DNA from: Thermoanaerobaculum sp.
GTDB lineage: Bacteria; Acidobacteriota; Thermoanaerobaculia; Multivoradales; UBA5704
Direction of reading: 5' to 3'
NCBI GenBank assembly: GCA_021154885.1
Contig: JAJKHS010000143.1
Span: 124,001 to 188,000 of the forward strand
Length of the DNA stretch: 64,000 nt
Shown: piece by piece, positions 22,615 through 31,467 of the stretch
How positions within the stretch are numbered: the first letter of the stretch is position 1
Layout: each line of letters opens with the position of its first letter
Program-made: the position numbers and the translations under genes
The notes under the pieces: generated by a model
Database searches by the model: none
Seen by the model: the letters and a program-made list of their open reading frames with translations, nothing else
What the model was told of the DNA's origin: nothing

Positions 22615-22836
22615 CCCCGAAGGGGCTCAGGCATGTAGCCTGGGGCTGGCGCTTTTTGCCAGCCCCAGGTAGCCGTGGCCCCACAAAACCTTTCAAACCC
22701 CGAAGGGGTGGCGGCAACTCGCCTCAACGATGAACTGCCGTCGCCCCTTGCGGGGCTATGGGAAATTTTGGGGGCGCGGTTTCCTGGGGCTGGCAAAAAG
22801 CGCCAGCCCCAGGCTACATGCCGCTGCCCCTTCGGG
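22615..22836. repeat. Palindromic repeat R3
   Basis: A 222-bp inverted repeat: the left arm CCCCGAAGGGG...GCATGTAGCCTGGGGCTGGC and the right arm GCCAGCCCCAGGCTACATGC...GCCCCTTCGGG are complementary. Each arm contains its own small hairpin (GGCTGGCGC TTTTT GCCAGCC type). The centre holds another CCCCGAAGGGG-like pair. The rest of 22508-23037 has no gene that I can support; the frame after cmk is short and featureless. Confidence 0.75.
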
Positions 22837-23037
22837 ACAGGAAACCCGGGTTGGCAGTCATCCAGCGATCTAAGGAATGTAGCCCTTATCTCTTGACGAT
22901 AAAATCTGGACGTGGCGGTCTATCGCAGTTTCATGGCATCTTCACCTCGGCAGCCATCTTGCAAAGCCCGCCCCTGGAGGCGCCCATCGGCGGCCTCCTC
23001 CCAAGACCAACCGCTCGAACCGCGAAAGGAGTACAGC

Positions 23038-23604
23038 ATGGGTCTGATCGATTTCATCAAAGACGTGGGACACAAGCTCAACGTCGGGGGGCATGACGAG
23101 CCCAAGGCGGCGCAGCAGGCGCAGGGGCAGCACCCGCAGGTGCCGGCCCAGGCGGCTCCCCAGGCCGCCCAGGGACCGTCGCAGCAGGATCTGAAGGCGC
23201 TCGAGAATCGCAAGAAAGCCACCGCTCTCACCAACCTCGTCCAGCAGTTGGGGCTCAAGGCCGAGAACCTCAACGTCCAGGTGGACGGCGACAAGGCCAC
23301 GCTCACCGGCAAGGTGGACAGCCAGGAGCAGCGGGAGAAGATCGTCCTGCTCGTCGGCAACTCCCAGGGAATCGCCAAGGTCGACGATCAGCTCCAGGTC
23401 GCGCGTCCGGAGCCGGAGGCCCAGTTCTACGACGTCAAGCCCGGCGACAACCTGTCCAAGATCTCCAAGCAGTTCTATGGCGACGCCAACCAGTACAACC
23501 GGATCTTCGAGGCCAATCGGCCGATGCTCAAGAACGCCGACGACATCTACCCCGGTCAGAAGCTGCGCATCCCGGCTCTCGCCACGGCGGGCGCCCGGGC
23601 CTGA
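23038..23604 (+). CDS. BON and LysM domain protein
   Basis: The 188-residue protein begins at ATG 23038, with GAAAGGAG about 6 nt upstream. A linker rich in Gln, Ala and Pro (about 20-58) leads to a BON domain (about 62-125, LKAENLNVQVDGDKATLTGK) and a C-terminal LysM domain (about 130-182, YDVKPGDNLSKISKQFYGDA). The layout matches the YgaU/potassium-binding LysM family, usually a small cell-envelope or cytoplasmic stress protein. No signal peptide is seen. It is flanked by repeats on both sides and seems to be a single-gene unit. Confidence 0.88.
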   Translation: MGLIDFIKDVGHKLNVGGHDEPKAAQQAQGQHPQVPAQAAPQAAQGPSQQDLKALENRKKATALTNLVQQLGLKAENLNVQVDGDKATLTGKVDSQEQREKIVLLVGNSQGIAKVDDQLQVARPEPEAQFYDVKPGDNLSKISKQFYGDANQYNRIFEANRPMLKNADDIYPGQKLRIPALATAGARA

Positions 23605-23649
23605 TCCCATGAGCCTGCGCGGCAGAGGCCAGCCTTGATGGCCCGGCTC

Positions 23650-23763
23650 TGAGATAGCAGGGATAACAGGGACGGCAGGGACAACAGGGACGAAGAAAAA
23701 GGACCGGGACTGGAGCTTGGCTCGTCCCTGCTGTCTCTGAAGTCCCTGCTGTCCCTGTCGCAG
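23650..23763. repeat. GGGACA-type short repeats and hairpin
   Basis: Short direct copies of GGGAyrrCA (GGGATAACA, GGGACGGCA, GGGACAACA) are followed by the inverted set (TGTCCCTG, TGTCTCTG, AGTCCCTGCTGTCCCTG). The two halves can pair into a bidirectional hairpin between the convergent LysM gene and the minus-strand gene that follows, so it may act as a two-way terminator. Confidence 0.5.
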
Positions 23764-23769
23764 GCTCCT

Positions 23770-24912
23770 CTACGGCGCCGGCCCCGCCGCCTTCAGCGCC
23801 AGGAACTTCGCCGCCGACATGGCCTTGCCGTCGAACACGCGGAGCACCAGGCCGGAGCCCTCGGCCGTGGCGGCGCAGCCCGAGAGGAGGAGCCAGGTAT
23901 CCCCCTGGGGGACGAGCACCTGCGTGACCGGCAGGTGCTCGTCGTTCTTCGTCTTCACCTCGGCCGGCGACTCGGTGAGGCGGAGCCACTCTCCGGCCGT
24001 GCCCAGACGAGTGAGGACGAGCACCTCGTCCGACGGCCGCCGGCGATCGAACCAGGCGAGCCGGAGGGCGGCCCGGTGATCGCCGGAGGGGAGGTCGACC
24101 CAGTAGTCCGTCCCCTGCCGCCAGATGCCCACCGTGTCCTTCGCGCCCCAGGGAGTCCAGGTGGAGCGGCGCCACGCCTTGCCCGAATCGTCCGAAAGGT
24201 ACACCACGCCGTCGCCCGAGACGTAGGCCGCGGACCGGCCGGTGAGCGCGACGAGTTGGCCGCGGCGGGCGGCCGGCAGGCTGGGGAGGCCCACCACCCA
24301 GGCTTCCGGCGGCCCGGAGGCGGAGAAGAGGCCGGTGCCGGTGAGGACGCCGTCTTTCCGCTGCGGCGCCGGGAGAGCCTGGGGCTCGCCCACCGCGGTG
24401 ACGTCGGCGGAGCCCCGGCTCTGCCAGACCCGGTTGTCCAGGCGGTAGGCCCAGGCCTTGAGCTGACCGGCGGTGGCGCCGTGGGCGTAGAGCAGGAGCC
24501 AGGGCGCTCCTGTGTGGTCATAGGTCGCGGCGACGGTGGCCGCCGCCGGGGCCACCACGGTATCCCCCAGCGGCTCCCAGGAGCCGTCCTTCCAGCGCAC
24601 CGGCTGGAGACAGGCGGCGCCGCAAGGATGGGCAGCCACCACCGGACCGGGACCCACCGATCCTCCGAAGCGCCCCTTCGGATCGTCCGGATAGACCCGT
24701 GCCTCGCGCCCCTCGCCGTCGAGCTCCACGATCCACGCGGCCTGGCTCGTGCCGGTGGGCAGGATGGAGAACAGCGTCCGGCCGGCCGTGGTATCCATCC
24801 CGATCAGCGTCAGGGGCGTCGAGCCGTCGCAGATGGGCGGGGCGGCGGCGGCCGGGACCGCCGCGAGGGCGAGAGCCAGGGCGGCGGCGGGGAATCGGGT
24901 CCGGATCGTCAT
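23770..24912 (-). CDS. Secreted protein, unknown
   Basis: The 380-residue product starts at ATG 24912 with a clear signal peptide (FPAAALALALAAVPAAAA). The mature part has repeating beta-type segments with Trp and Asp-Gly turns (WKDGSW, YVSGDGVVYLSDDSGKAW, WFDRRRPSD), suggesting a beta-propeller or sandwich as in BNR-type proteins. Two Cys pairs could form disulfides. Upstream, the ribosome-site region is duplicated: AGGAGGACAGCC occurs twice in a row. A longer frame through the dehydrogenase gene upstream is an artefact. Confidence 0.65.
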   Translation of the reverse strand: MTIRTRFPAAALALALAAVPAAAAPPICDGSTPLTLIGMDTTAGRTLFSILPTGTSQAAWIVELDGEGREARVYPDDPKGRFGGSVGPGPVVAAHPCGAACLQPVRWKDGSWEPLGDTVVAPAAATVAATYDHTGAPWLLLYAHGATAGQLKAWAYRLDNRVWQSRGSADVTAVGEPQALPAPQRKDGVLTGTGLFSASGPPEAWVVGLPSLPAARRGQLVALTGRSAAYVSGDGVVYLSDDSGKAWRRSTWTPWGAKDTVGIWRQGTDYWVDLPSGDHRAALRLAWFDRRRPSDEVLVLTRLGTAGEWLRLTESPAEVKTKNDEHLPVTQVLVPQGDTWLLLSGCAATAEGSGLVLRVFDGKAMSAAKFLALKAAGPAP

Positions 24913-24956
24913 GGCTGTCCTCCTGGCTGTCCTCTTGATTGGTGCCGGGGCCGCTC

Positions 24957-26057
24957 CTAGATCTCGGCCGCGCGCCGCCGCACCGACCGCACCCAGTGCC
25001 GGCCGCCGAGGGCCTTCACCCGGGCGATGCGGTCCTCGGCCAGCCGGTCGGCGGCGAGGGCGGTGGGGATCGCCTGGGCGCGCGAGATCTCGAAGACGCG
25101 AGCCATGTTGGCGTGGATCCCCCGCGCCATGCGCATGGCGGTGTCGCGATTGTAGCCGACGATCTCGTTGTAGACGTTGATCAGGCCGCCGGCATTGCCC
25201 ACGAAGTCGGGAGCGTAGAGGATGCCCCGGTCGTGCAACTCCTGGCCGTGCCGCCTCTCGTCCGCGAGCTGGTTGTTCGCCGCCCCGGCCACGATGCGGC
25301 AGCGCAGACGGGGAATCGACTCGTCGTTGAGCACGGCTCCCAGGGCGCAGGGGGCCACGACGTCGCACGGCACCTCCAGGATCTCGGCCGTGGGTACGAC
25401 CTCGACGCCGAGCTCGTCGCGGGCGCGACCGGTGGCGTTGGCGTCGATGTCGGCCGCGAACACCTTGGCCCCCGCTTCGCGCAGGAACCGCGCGAGGTTG
25501 TAGCCGACGCTGCCGAGACCCTGCACGGCCACCGAGCGGCCGGCGAGCGCGCCGTCGCCGAAGTGGCAGGCCACGGCGGCCAGGATGCCCTGGAGGACGC
25601 CGAAGGCGGTGACCGGCGACGGATCGCCGCCGCCCCCGTGCTCGGGCGAGACGCCGGTGACCCAGCGCGTCTCGTGCTGGATGACCTCCATGTCCTCGAT
25701 GTCGGTGCCCACGTCCTCGGCCGTGATGTAGAGGCCGTTCAGAGAGTCGACGTAGCGGCCGAAGGCGCGCAGGAGGGCCTCGGTCTTCTCCTTCTTGGGA
25801 TCGCCGACGATCACCGCCTTGCCGCCGCCGAGGTTGAGCCCCGCGGCCGCCGCCTTGTAGGTCATGCCGCGCGAGAGGCGGAGGACGTCGGTGATTGCCT
25901 CCTCCATGCTGCCGTACGGCCACATCCGCACTCCGCCCAACCCCGGACCCAGGACGGTCGAATGAACGGCGATGATGGCCTTGAGCCCCACGTCGGGGTT
26001 CGAGCAGACGAGGACCCGCTCGTGACCCATCTCCACCATCTGCTGGAACAGTTCCAT
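24957..26057 (-). CDS. Leu/Glu/Phe/Val-type amino acid dehydrogenase
   Basis: The 366-residue NAD-dependent enzyme deaminates an amino acid to its 2-oxo acid. The dimerisation/catalytic domain has GPGLGGVRMWPYGS, then GGGKAVIVGDP, containing the substrate Lys. The nucleotide domain has VAVQGLGSVGYNLARFL (GxGxxG) and DIDANATGRAR as the NAD-discriminating Asp. VGNAGGLINVYNE near the C-terminus resembles leucine dehydrogenase more than glutamate dehydrogenase. Start ATG 26057 follows AAAGGAA; the frame upstream to 26144 has no homology. Likely role: branched-chain amino acid catabolism. Confidence 0.88.
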   Translation of the reverse strand: MELFQQMVEMGHERVLVCSNPDVGLKAIIAVHSTVLGPGLGGVRMWPYGSMEEAITDVLRLSRGMTYKAAAAGLNLGGGKAVIVGDPKKEKTEALLRAFGRYVDSLNGLYITAEDVGTDIEDMEVIQHETRWVTGVSPEHGGGGDPSPVTAFGVLQGILAAVACHFGDGALAGRSVAVQGLGSVGYNLARFLREAGAKVFAADIDANATGRARDELGVEVVPTAEILEVPCDVVAPCALGAVLNDESIPRLRCRIVAGAANNQLADERRHGQELHDRGILYAPDFVGNAGGLINVYNEIVGYNRDTAMRMARGIHANMARVFEISRAQAIPTALAADRLAEDRIARVKALGGRHWVRSVRRRAAEI

Positions 26058-26151
26058 CGCATTCCTTTCTCGCGAACGCTCTGTGGAGCCGGGGAAGTCT
26101 AGCCGAAGGGAGGGCGGGCCCGCGAGGGACCCGCGCCGAGTCACAACCGGA

Positions 26152-26622
<471 letters not shown>

Positions 26623-26703
26623 CGTGTTCTTCTCCTCTGGAAGTGAAAAGTCGCGGCGCGGTGGAACGGCCGCGGGAGGGAGAGTCTATCCCAGGTCCCG
26701 TGA

Positions 26704-27654
26704 CTACTTCCGCATCCGGAATGCAACACCATCCCAAAACTTGAACAACTGCGCGCCCGCCACCACCACGGTGAAACCGGCGGCGCGGGCCAGACGGTGG
26801 ACGTCCCGGCGGTCCCCCGTGAGGTCGTCGCGATAGGAGTAGTTGAAGAGCACAAAGTCGCCGCCGGGGCGCAGCACCCGGGCGGCCTCGTGGAAGTGGG
26901 CCTCGGCCAGTGCCGGACCTGCCTGAAAGATGTAGGGGAAGGAGTCCACGGCGAGGACGAGGTCCAGGCTCTCGGCGTCGAAGCCGGCCAGGTCGCGCCC
27001 CGAGCTGACGGCGAGGTGGACGTTGGGGAGGTCGGCGCAGCGCCTGCGGGCCGCCTCGATCATCCGCGGCGAGATGTCGATGCCGTGCGCCTCGGCCACC
27101 CTGGGAGCCAGGGCCGCCTGCATGCGGCCGATGCCGCAGCCGATCTCCAGGGTCCTGCGGTCCGCCCCGAGGATCTCCCAGCGTTCGAGGAGGTCCACGA
27201 CCTCCCGGGTCGCCCTGGCGAGGAGCTCCGGATCGCCCAGGGAGTAGGCGGCCACGCTCGCCGTCTCGTGGCGTTCCACGGAGCGGTCGAAGAAGGAGCG
27301 GCAGGCGGCGATCACGTCCTCCGCCGGCGAGGTCGAGACGTCAGGGTCCGGGTGCTCGCGCAGCATCGTCGCCACCCGTTCGCACCCCTCGCGATGATCC
27401 TGGAGGAGCCGCGCCACTTCGTGGAGGGACGGATGAAGCGGCCGTCCCCAATTCTGCGCGACCTCGGCAAGGACCTCGTCGACTTCGGAAGGCCACCCCA
27501 GAGCGAGAAGCAGGCGTGACAGGGTGATCACCGGCGAGATCTCGCCGGCGAGGAGGTCGAGGAGCACCTCCCGCGCAACGGGCGGATCGATCTCCCCCAG
27601 CCGCGCGTCGATCTCCTTCCGATCCAGGGCCTCACGACCCTTGTCCACTGCCAC
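26704..27654 (-). CDS. Class I SAM-dependent methyltransferase
   Basis: A 316-residue protein. Residues about 1-150 are a helical domain of unknown type (LDLLAGEISPVITLSRLLLA). Residues about 160-300 form a methyltransferase: motif I TLEIGCGIGRMQAAL, the acidic loop HGIDISPRMI, motif II/III LDLVLAVDSFPYI, and EAARVLRPGGDFVLFNYS. The substrate cannot be inferred. It starts directly beyond the 21-bp tandem array, which lies upstream of it. Confidence 0.8.
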   Translation of the reverse strand: MAVDKGREALDRKEIDARLGEIDPPVAREVLLDLLAGEISPVITLSRLLLALGWPSEVDEVLAEVAQNWGRPLHPSLHEVARLLQDHREGCERVATMLREHPDPDVSTSPAEDVIAACRSFFDRSVERHETASVAAYSLGDPELLARATREVVDLLERWEILGADRRTLEIGCGIGRMQAALAPRVAEAHGIDISPRMIEAARRRCADLPNVHLAVSSGRDLAGFDAESLDLVLAVDSFPYIFQAGPALAEAHFHEAARVLRPGGDFVLFNYSYRDDLTGDRRDVHRLARAAGFTVVVAGAQLFKFWDGVAFRMRK

Positions 27655-27677
27655 CTCCTTCGGGGCGCCGATCTCCC

Positions 27678-28184
27678 AGCTTCATTGTCCCCGATTTCAA
27701 GCTTGAGCCGGCTGGTCTTCCGCCTGCGGCGCTTCAAGTCGAGCTTGAGACGGGCTGAATCGAGCCCCACCAGGCTTCGCCAGGCTTGGACCGCCCTCCT
27801 CCAGGCTCGCCACGGGATGGCGCAACCTTACGCCGGGTCGAGCCAGGCTCGCGGCGCCTTCCGACAAGCTTCCCGCGGCACGGCCCAAGCTTGAAGGGCT
27901 CCGTGGAGACCTTGAGGAGCGCCACGCGAGCCTTGGAATGGGGAGAGACAGGCTTGCAACGGGCCGCGCCGAGCTTTGAGCGGGAGGCCGCGAGCTTGAA
28001 ACGCCTCGTCGCAATTTTCGGTGAGGGCATCCCAGGCTGGAGCGAGGATCGCCAAGCTTGGCGCGAGGCGCCGCAGGCTCGCGACGGCTCGCCTCAAGCT
28101 CGGCCGCTTCTTCGCAAACCTGACGAGAGTCGCCGCAACCTTGCCGCGAGGGATCTCAAGGCCGCTTCGCGCCGCCTTGAAGCT
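27678..28184. repeat. Degenerate 21-bp-period tandem array
   Basis: Hexamers of the type rGCTTG/rGCTCG/ACCTTG recur with a 21-bp period for about 500 bp. From 27783 through 28035 they fall at 27783, 27804, 27825, 27846, 27867, 27888, 27909, 27930, 27951, 27972, 27993, 28014 and 28035 without a slip; elsewhere the register shifts by 1-2 bp. The other 15 positions vary freely. Because 21 is seven codons, long frames stay open in several frames on both strands (for example 27786-28322 plus, heptads with Leu at position 4), so those frames are not evidence for a gene. The array starts right after the ptuB stop. Confidence 0.8.
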
Positions 28185-28909
28185 TCAGGCCCATGTGACG
28201 ATCTCCGAATGAGCTCGCAGAGCCTTGAGGCATTCCTCATCGACGAGGAGATCTGCCTCCGGTCCTGCGGCGATCCTGAGAAGAGCCGCGAAGACTCCCG
28301 CGAACGGATGGTTCCGGACTAACTTCTCGATCTCCTCCGCCTTCGTATCCTTTCCCGCCACCCTTAATTCGGCATAGCGGATCAGGAGCTGCTCGAGGCC
28401 TGTCCAAGCAAAAGCTCGCCCTTGGTCAGTGTAGTACGGTTGAGGCCGAAGACGTCAATCGAGGGATCTCCCTTGGGAGACCTGGGCTCGAACCGGCCGG
28501 TCGACGGAGAGAAGGAGAGATGATCCAGAGGCTCCTCCTCGCTCGGGTTCACCAGGAGCGGGGCGCCGGCTGCGTCGAGGGGGAACTGGTCGCGTTTGAA
28601 ATTGCTGTTGCACCGCGAGCAGGCGATCAGGTAGTTGAGCCAGTCGAAGGCTCGCTCCGGGTAGACCGACTTGGGCCAGAAGTGCTCGATGGCGGTGCCC
28701 TCGCTGTCCTCGCAATACATGCAGCGTTCGAGGCCGGAGGCCATCTTGCCCAGAGTCTCCCGGAGCTCTTGAAATGCTTTGTTGGACTGCTGGCGCCAGA
28801 GTCTCGCTGCCTCGGCTCGTGGATCAGGCGAGACAGCAACCCCGTCCGAGCGGTCGCGGAGAAAGGTGAGAGTCTCAGTGCTGAGATCCAGCCGCTTCAG
28901 GCGCTTCAT
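28185..28909 (-). pseudogene. ptuB: Septu HNH nuclease PtuB, frameshifted
   Basis: The first 160 or so residues read as an HNH nuclease of the PtuB type: CMYCEDSEGTAIEHFWPK (Cys-x2-Cys and the catalytic His region) and ACSRCNSNFKRD. The frame ends prematurely at 28382. In the alternative frame, from about 28420 to the stop at 28185, homology-like sequence continues (GRAFAWTGLEQLLIRYAELR, HPFAGVFAALLRIA). Restoring one G in the run at 28419-28421 joins the two into about 240 residues. Either the gene is inactivated, or this is a sequencing error or slippage site. The start overlaps the ptuA stop by 4 nt. Confidence 0.75.
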
Positions 28910-30231
28910 TCGTTGATCGCTAGCGTACGCAGCGCCTGCTCCATGTCCGCACTCAAAGTCTGAGGAAGGCGCGATCGGAGCTCCTTGAGCTCTTCCCGCT
29001 CCTTGTCGCTGACTTTTCCCGACTGCAGAAGGGCTTCCAATTGAGCGACGCGCTCGCGCAGCCGCTCGGATTCACCGGAGTAGGGGGTATCGAGGCCGAA
29101 GAGCTCCGTCAGGACTGCGTCGTCGGCACCGCCGTTGACCACCGTATTGTAGAGAGCTTCAGACACGTGCTCGGCGGAACGGTTCTCGCCTGGAGCCGGC
29201 AGGCGGATCAGCCCTCTCGGGTCGGCGGCCTGGCAGACGAAGGGGCTATGGGTGGTGACAATGAATTGGATGTTGGGGAAATGACGCTTCAGCCAGAAGC
29301 CGATCCCTTTCTGCCAGGAGACGTGAAGATGGAGGTCGACCTCATCGATTAAGACCACGCCCGAGTAGCCGATTTGTTGACAGGTACCAGAGGCCTCTAC
29401 TATCGTGTTTATATCCAGTAAATCGGCATGCCGGTCGAGTTGGCGCACGATATCCATGATGAGAGCGGCGGTGGTTCGGTATCCATCGCTCAATTCGGTC
29501 AGCGGTAGCCTTATCCCGCGTTGGCGTACCCATAAACCTTCAGAGTCTATGTTCTCGACAATGACATCATCTGGAAGAAGACCATCGTTAAGTAGAGAAA
29601 GGACGGTTTTCTCGAGATGGTCAGCCCCGAGCTTCTTCTCAAGCCGACGTAGGTAAATTTCGCGAAGCCAGCTCACGGATTCCACTAAGGAGGCGTCCTC
29701 ACGGAAGAGAGTAACGAGGCCTGCAACTCTTCTTGGGCCTGCCATCAGACGTTGCGCTTCGCTGGCATGTCCAGTGAGGCGGCGATAGGGGCCATAGCCA
29801 GCGATAAACCATCCGAAGGGATCTCCTGACCAGGGCCCTTCGTGGTGATCACGCTCCAACTCTGCGAATTCGTGGCCCATCACTCCAGTAAGGCGTGGCT
29901 CGGCCCCGTTTGGGGTTGATGCCCATCGCAAAGCAATCGTGCTGGAGGTGGTTAGATAGTCCGTGTCCTCTTCCGTCGGCTCAACGAGGAGCTCAGTCTC
30001 CGCAATATCCCCACCAAGGGAAACCCAATTGGCGAAGCTGGGTACTAGAGCCTTGGCCTCTGGAGGCCCTGCCAGGGAGAGCGCAATAGCCTTGAGCAGA
30101 GTCGACTTGCCGGCTCCATTCCGCCCTGCAAGGACTGTCCAGCCAGCCAAGCTCCCATCAGGCCGGCTGAAGTCCAGGTCCACCTCTCGGAAGCCCCGGA
30201 CGTTTTTGATCTTCACCCTTCGGACATGCAC
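28906..30231 (-). CDS. ptuA: Septu defence ATPase PtuA
   Basis: The 441-residue ABC/SMC-like ATPase has Walker A GRNGAGKS (residues 36-43), an ABC signature-like LTELSDGYRT, Walker B VVLIDEVDLHLH and the TTHSPF switch. The C-terminal 60 residues form a charged coiled coil (RLRERVAQLEALLQ, KEREELKELRSRL). Paired with a downstream TIGR02646-like HNH protein it forms the Septu anti-phage system, where PtuA assembles a ring that licenses PtuB nuclease. Because ptuB is frameshifted here, the pair may be inactive. It is divergent from queG across about 75 bp. Confidence 0.82.
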   Translation of the reverse strand: MHVRRVKIKNVRGFREVDLDFSRPDGSLAGWTVLAGRNGAGKSTLLKAIALSLAGPPEAKALVPSFANWVSLGGDIAETELLVEPTEEDTDYLTTSSTIALRWASTPNGAEPRLTGVMGHEFAELERDHHEGPWSGDPFGWFIAGYGPYRRLTGHASEAQRLMAGPRRVAGLVTLFREDASLVESVSWLREIYLRRLEKKLGADHLEKTVLSLLNDGLLPDDVIVENIDSEGLWVRQRGIRLPLTELSDGYRTTAALIMDIVRQLDRHADLLDINTIVEASGTCQQIGYSGVVLIDEVDLHLHVSWQKGIGFWLKRHFPNIQFIVTTHSPFVCQAADPRGLIRLPAPGENRSAEHVSEALYNTVVNGGADDAVLTELFGLDTPYSGESERLRERVAQLEALLQSGKVSDKEREELKELRSRLPQTLSADMEQALRTLAINE

Positions 30232-30308
30232 CAGGAAATCCCCTTGAGCTAGCCTGCGTTCTAGTCAGCACACGGCCAGACGACTCTAGCCAACAGTATC
30301 CTACCCCC

Positions 30309-31460
30309 ATGGACCCCCGCGCCACCGCCGCCCTTCTCAAATCCTGGGCCCTGGAATCCGGGTTCGACCGCGCCGGGGTGGCGGAGCTCGGTCCGCTGGA
30401 CCATGGGGATGTGCTGGTGCGGTGGCTGGAGCGCGGGGACCAGGCGGGGATGGAGTACCTGGGCCGCCGGCTGGAGGCGCGGCTCGATCCCTGGCAGATC
30501 TTTCCGGGGGCGCGGAGCGTCGTCTGCATGGCCCTCCAGTATCACCCTCTGTATGGAGAGGATGGGGAGCGGCAGCCGGAGCCCCGGGGGGACCTCTGGC
30601 GGCGGGTGGCCCGCTATGCCCGCGGGCAGGACTATCACGAGGTGATGGGCGAGCGGCTGCGCGTCCTGGAGGCCCGGGTCCGCGAGGCGTTCCCCGCCTG
30701 CGAGACCCGGTGTTACGTGGACACCGGCCCGGTGTTGGAGAGGGAGCTCGCGGCGCGGGCCGGCCTGGGGGCAGTGGGCAAGAACACGATGCTCCTCCAT
30801 CCGGAGGGCGGCTCGTGGTTCCTCCTCGGCGAGCTGTTCCTCTCCTTGGACCTGGCACCGGATCAGCCGCTCGCGGACCTCTGCGGGAGTTGTACTCTCT
30901 GCCTCGACGCCTGCCCCACGGGGGCGCTCCCCGAGCCCTACCGCCTGGACAGCAACCGGTGCATCTCCTACTGGACGATCGAGCACCGCGGGCCGCTCCC
31001 GCCCGCGGCGCGGCGGATGGTGGGGGGATGGGTCTTCGGCTGCGACGTCTGCCAGGAGGTCTGTCCCTGGAACGCGGCGCCGGCCGGGGCGGTCCACCCG
31101 GAGATGGAGCTACCGCAAGAGCGCGGCGAGCTCACCCTGGAGCGGCTCCTGCGCCTCCCACGCGAGGAGTACGTCGAACGTTTCCGGGGGAGCCCCATGA
31201 AGCGGGCGAAGCTCGCGGGTCTGCAAAGGAACGCCGCGGTGGCGATGGGGAACCGGCTGGAGTCGCGCCACGTGGGGCCGCTCGCCGCGGCGCTGCGGGA
31301 GGGGGAGCCCCTGGTGCGCGTTCACGCCGCCTGGGCGCTGGGACGGATCGGGGGGACGGAGGCGTGGCGGTTTCTGGAGGAGGCGTTGGCAGAAGAAGAG
31401 GATGGGGGGGTGCGGGCCGAGATCGAGTCGTCGCTCGGGGCCTCGCGCCCCCCTGTCTGA
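30309..31460 (+). CDS. queG: Epoxyqueuosine reductase
   Basis: This 383-residue cobalamin/iron-sulfur enzyme performs the last step of queuosine synthesis in tRNA. Two 4Fe-4S sites are visible: CGSCTLCLDACPTGA, and CDVCQEVCPWN with a preceding Cys in NRCISYWTIEHRG. The N-terminal catalytic segment has YHPLYGED and ARYARGQDYHEVM, and a GAVGKNTMLLHP stretch with the conserved catalytic Asp upstream (YVDTGPVLERE). HEAT-like repeats close the protein (VHAAWALGRIGG). ATG 30309 gives a normal length. Confidence 0.94.
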   Translation: MDPRATAALLKSWALESGFDRAGVAELGPLDHGDVLVRWLERGDQAGMEYLGRRLEARLDPWQIFPGARSVVCMALQYHPLYGEDGERQPEPRGDLWRRVARYARGQDYHEVMGERLRVLEARVREAFPACETRCYVDTGPVLERELAARAGLGAVGKNTMLLHPEGGSWFLLGELFLSLDLAPDQPLADLCGSCTLCLDACPTGALPEPYRLDSNRCISYWTIEHRGPLPPAARRMVGGWVFGCDVCQEVCPWNAAPAGAVHPEMELPQERGELTLERLLRLPREEYVERFRGSPMKRAKLAGLQRNAAVAMGNRLESRHVGPLAAALREGEPLVRVHAAWALGRIGGTEAWRFLEEALAEEEDGGVRAEIESSLGASRPPV

Positions 31461-31467
31461 CGCCGTT

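Noticed and set aside
23770-25923. 717-residue minus-strand frame spanning two genes
   Set aside because: The first half is the wrong frame of the amino acid dehydrogenase. The real gene begins at ATG 24912 with a signal peptide.
27678-28184. CRISPR array
   Set aside because: The 21-bp units have only a short core and no conserved repeat with unique spacers, and no cas genes are near.
27786-28322. 178-residue frame with heptad leucines
   Set aside because: It crosses the 21-bp array, where frames stay open because the period is seven codons. Other frames on both strands are equally open, and its last part runs antisense to ptuB.
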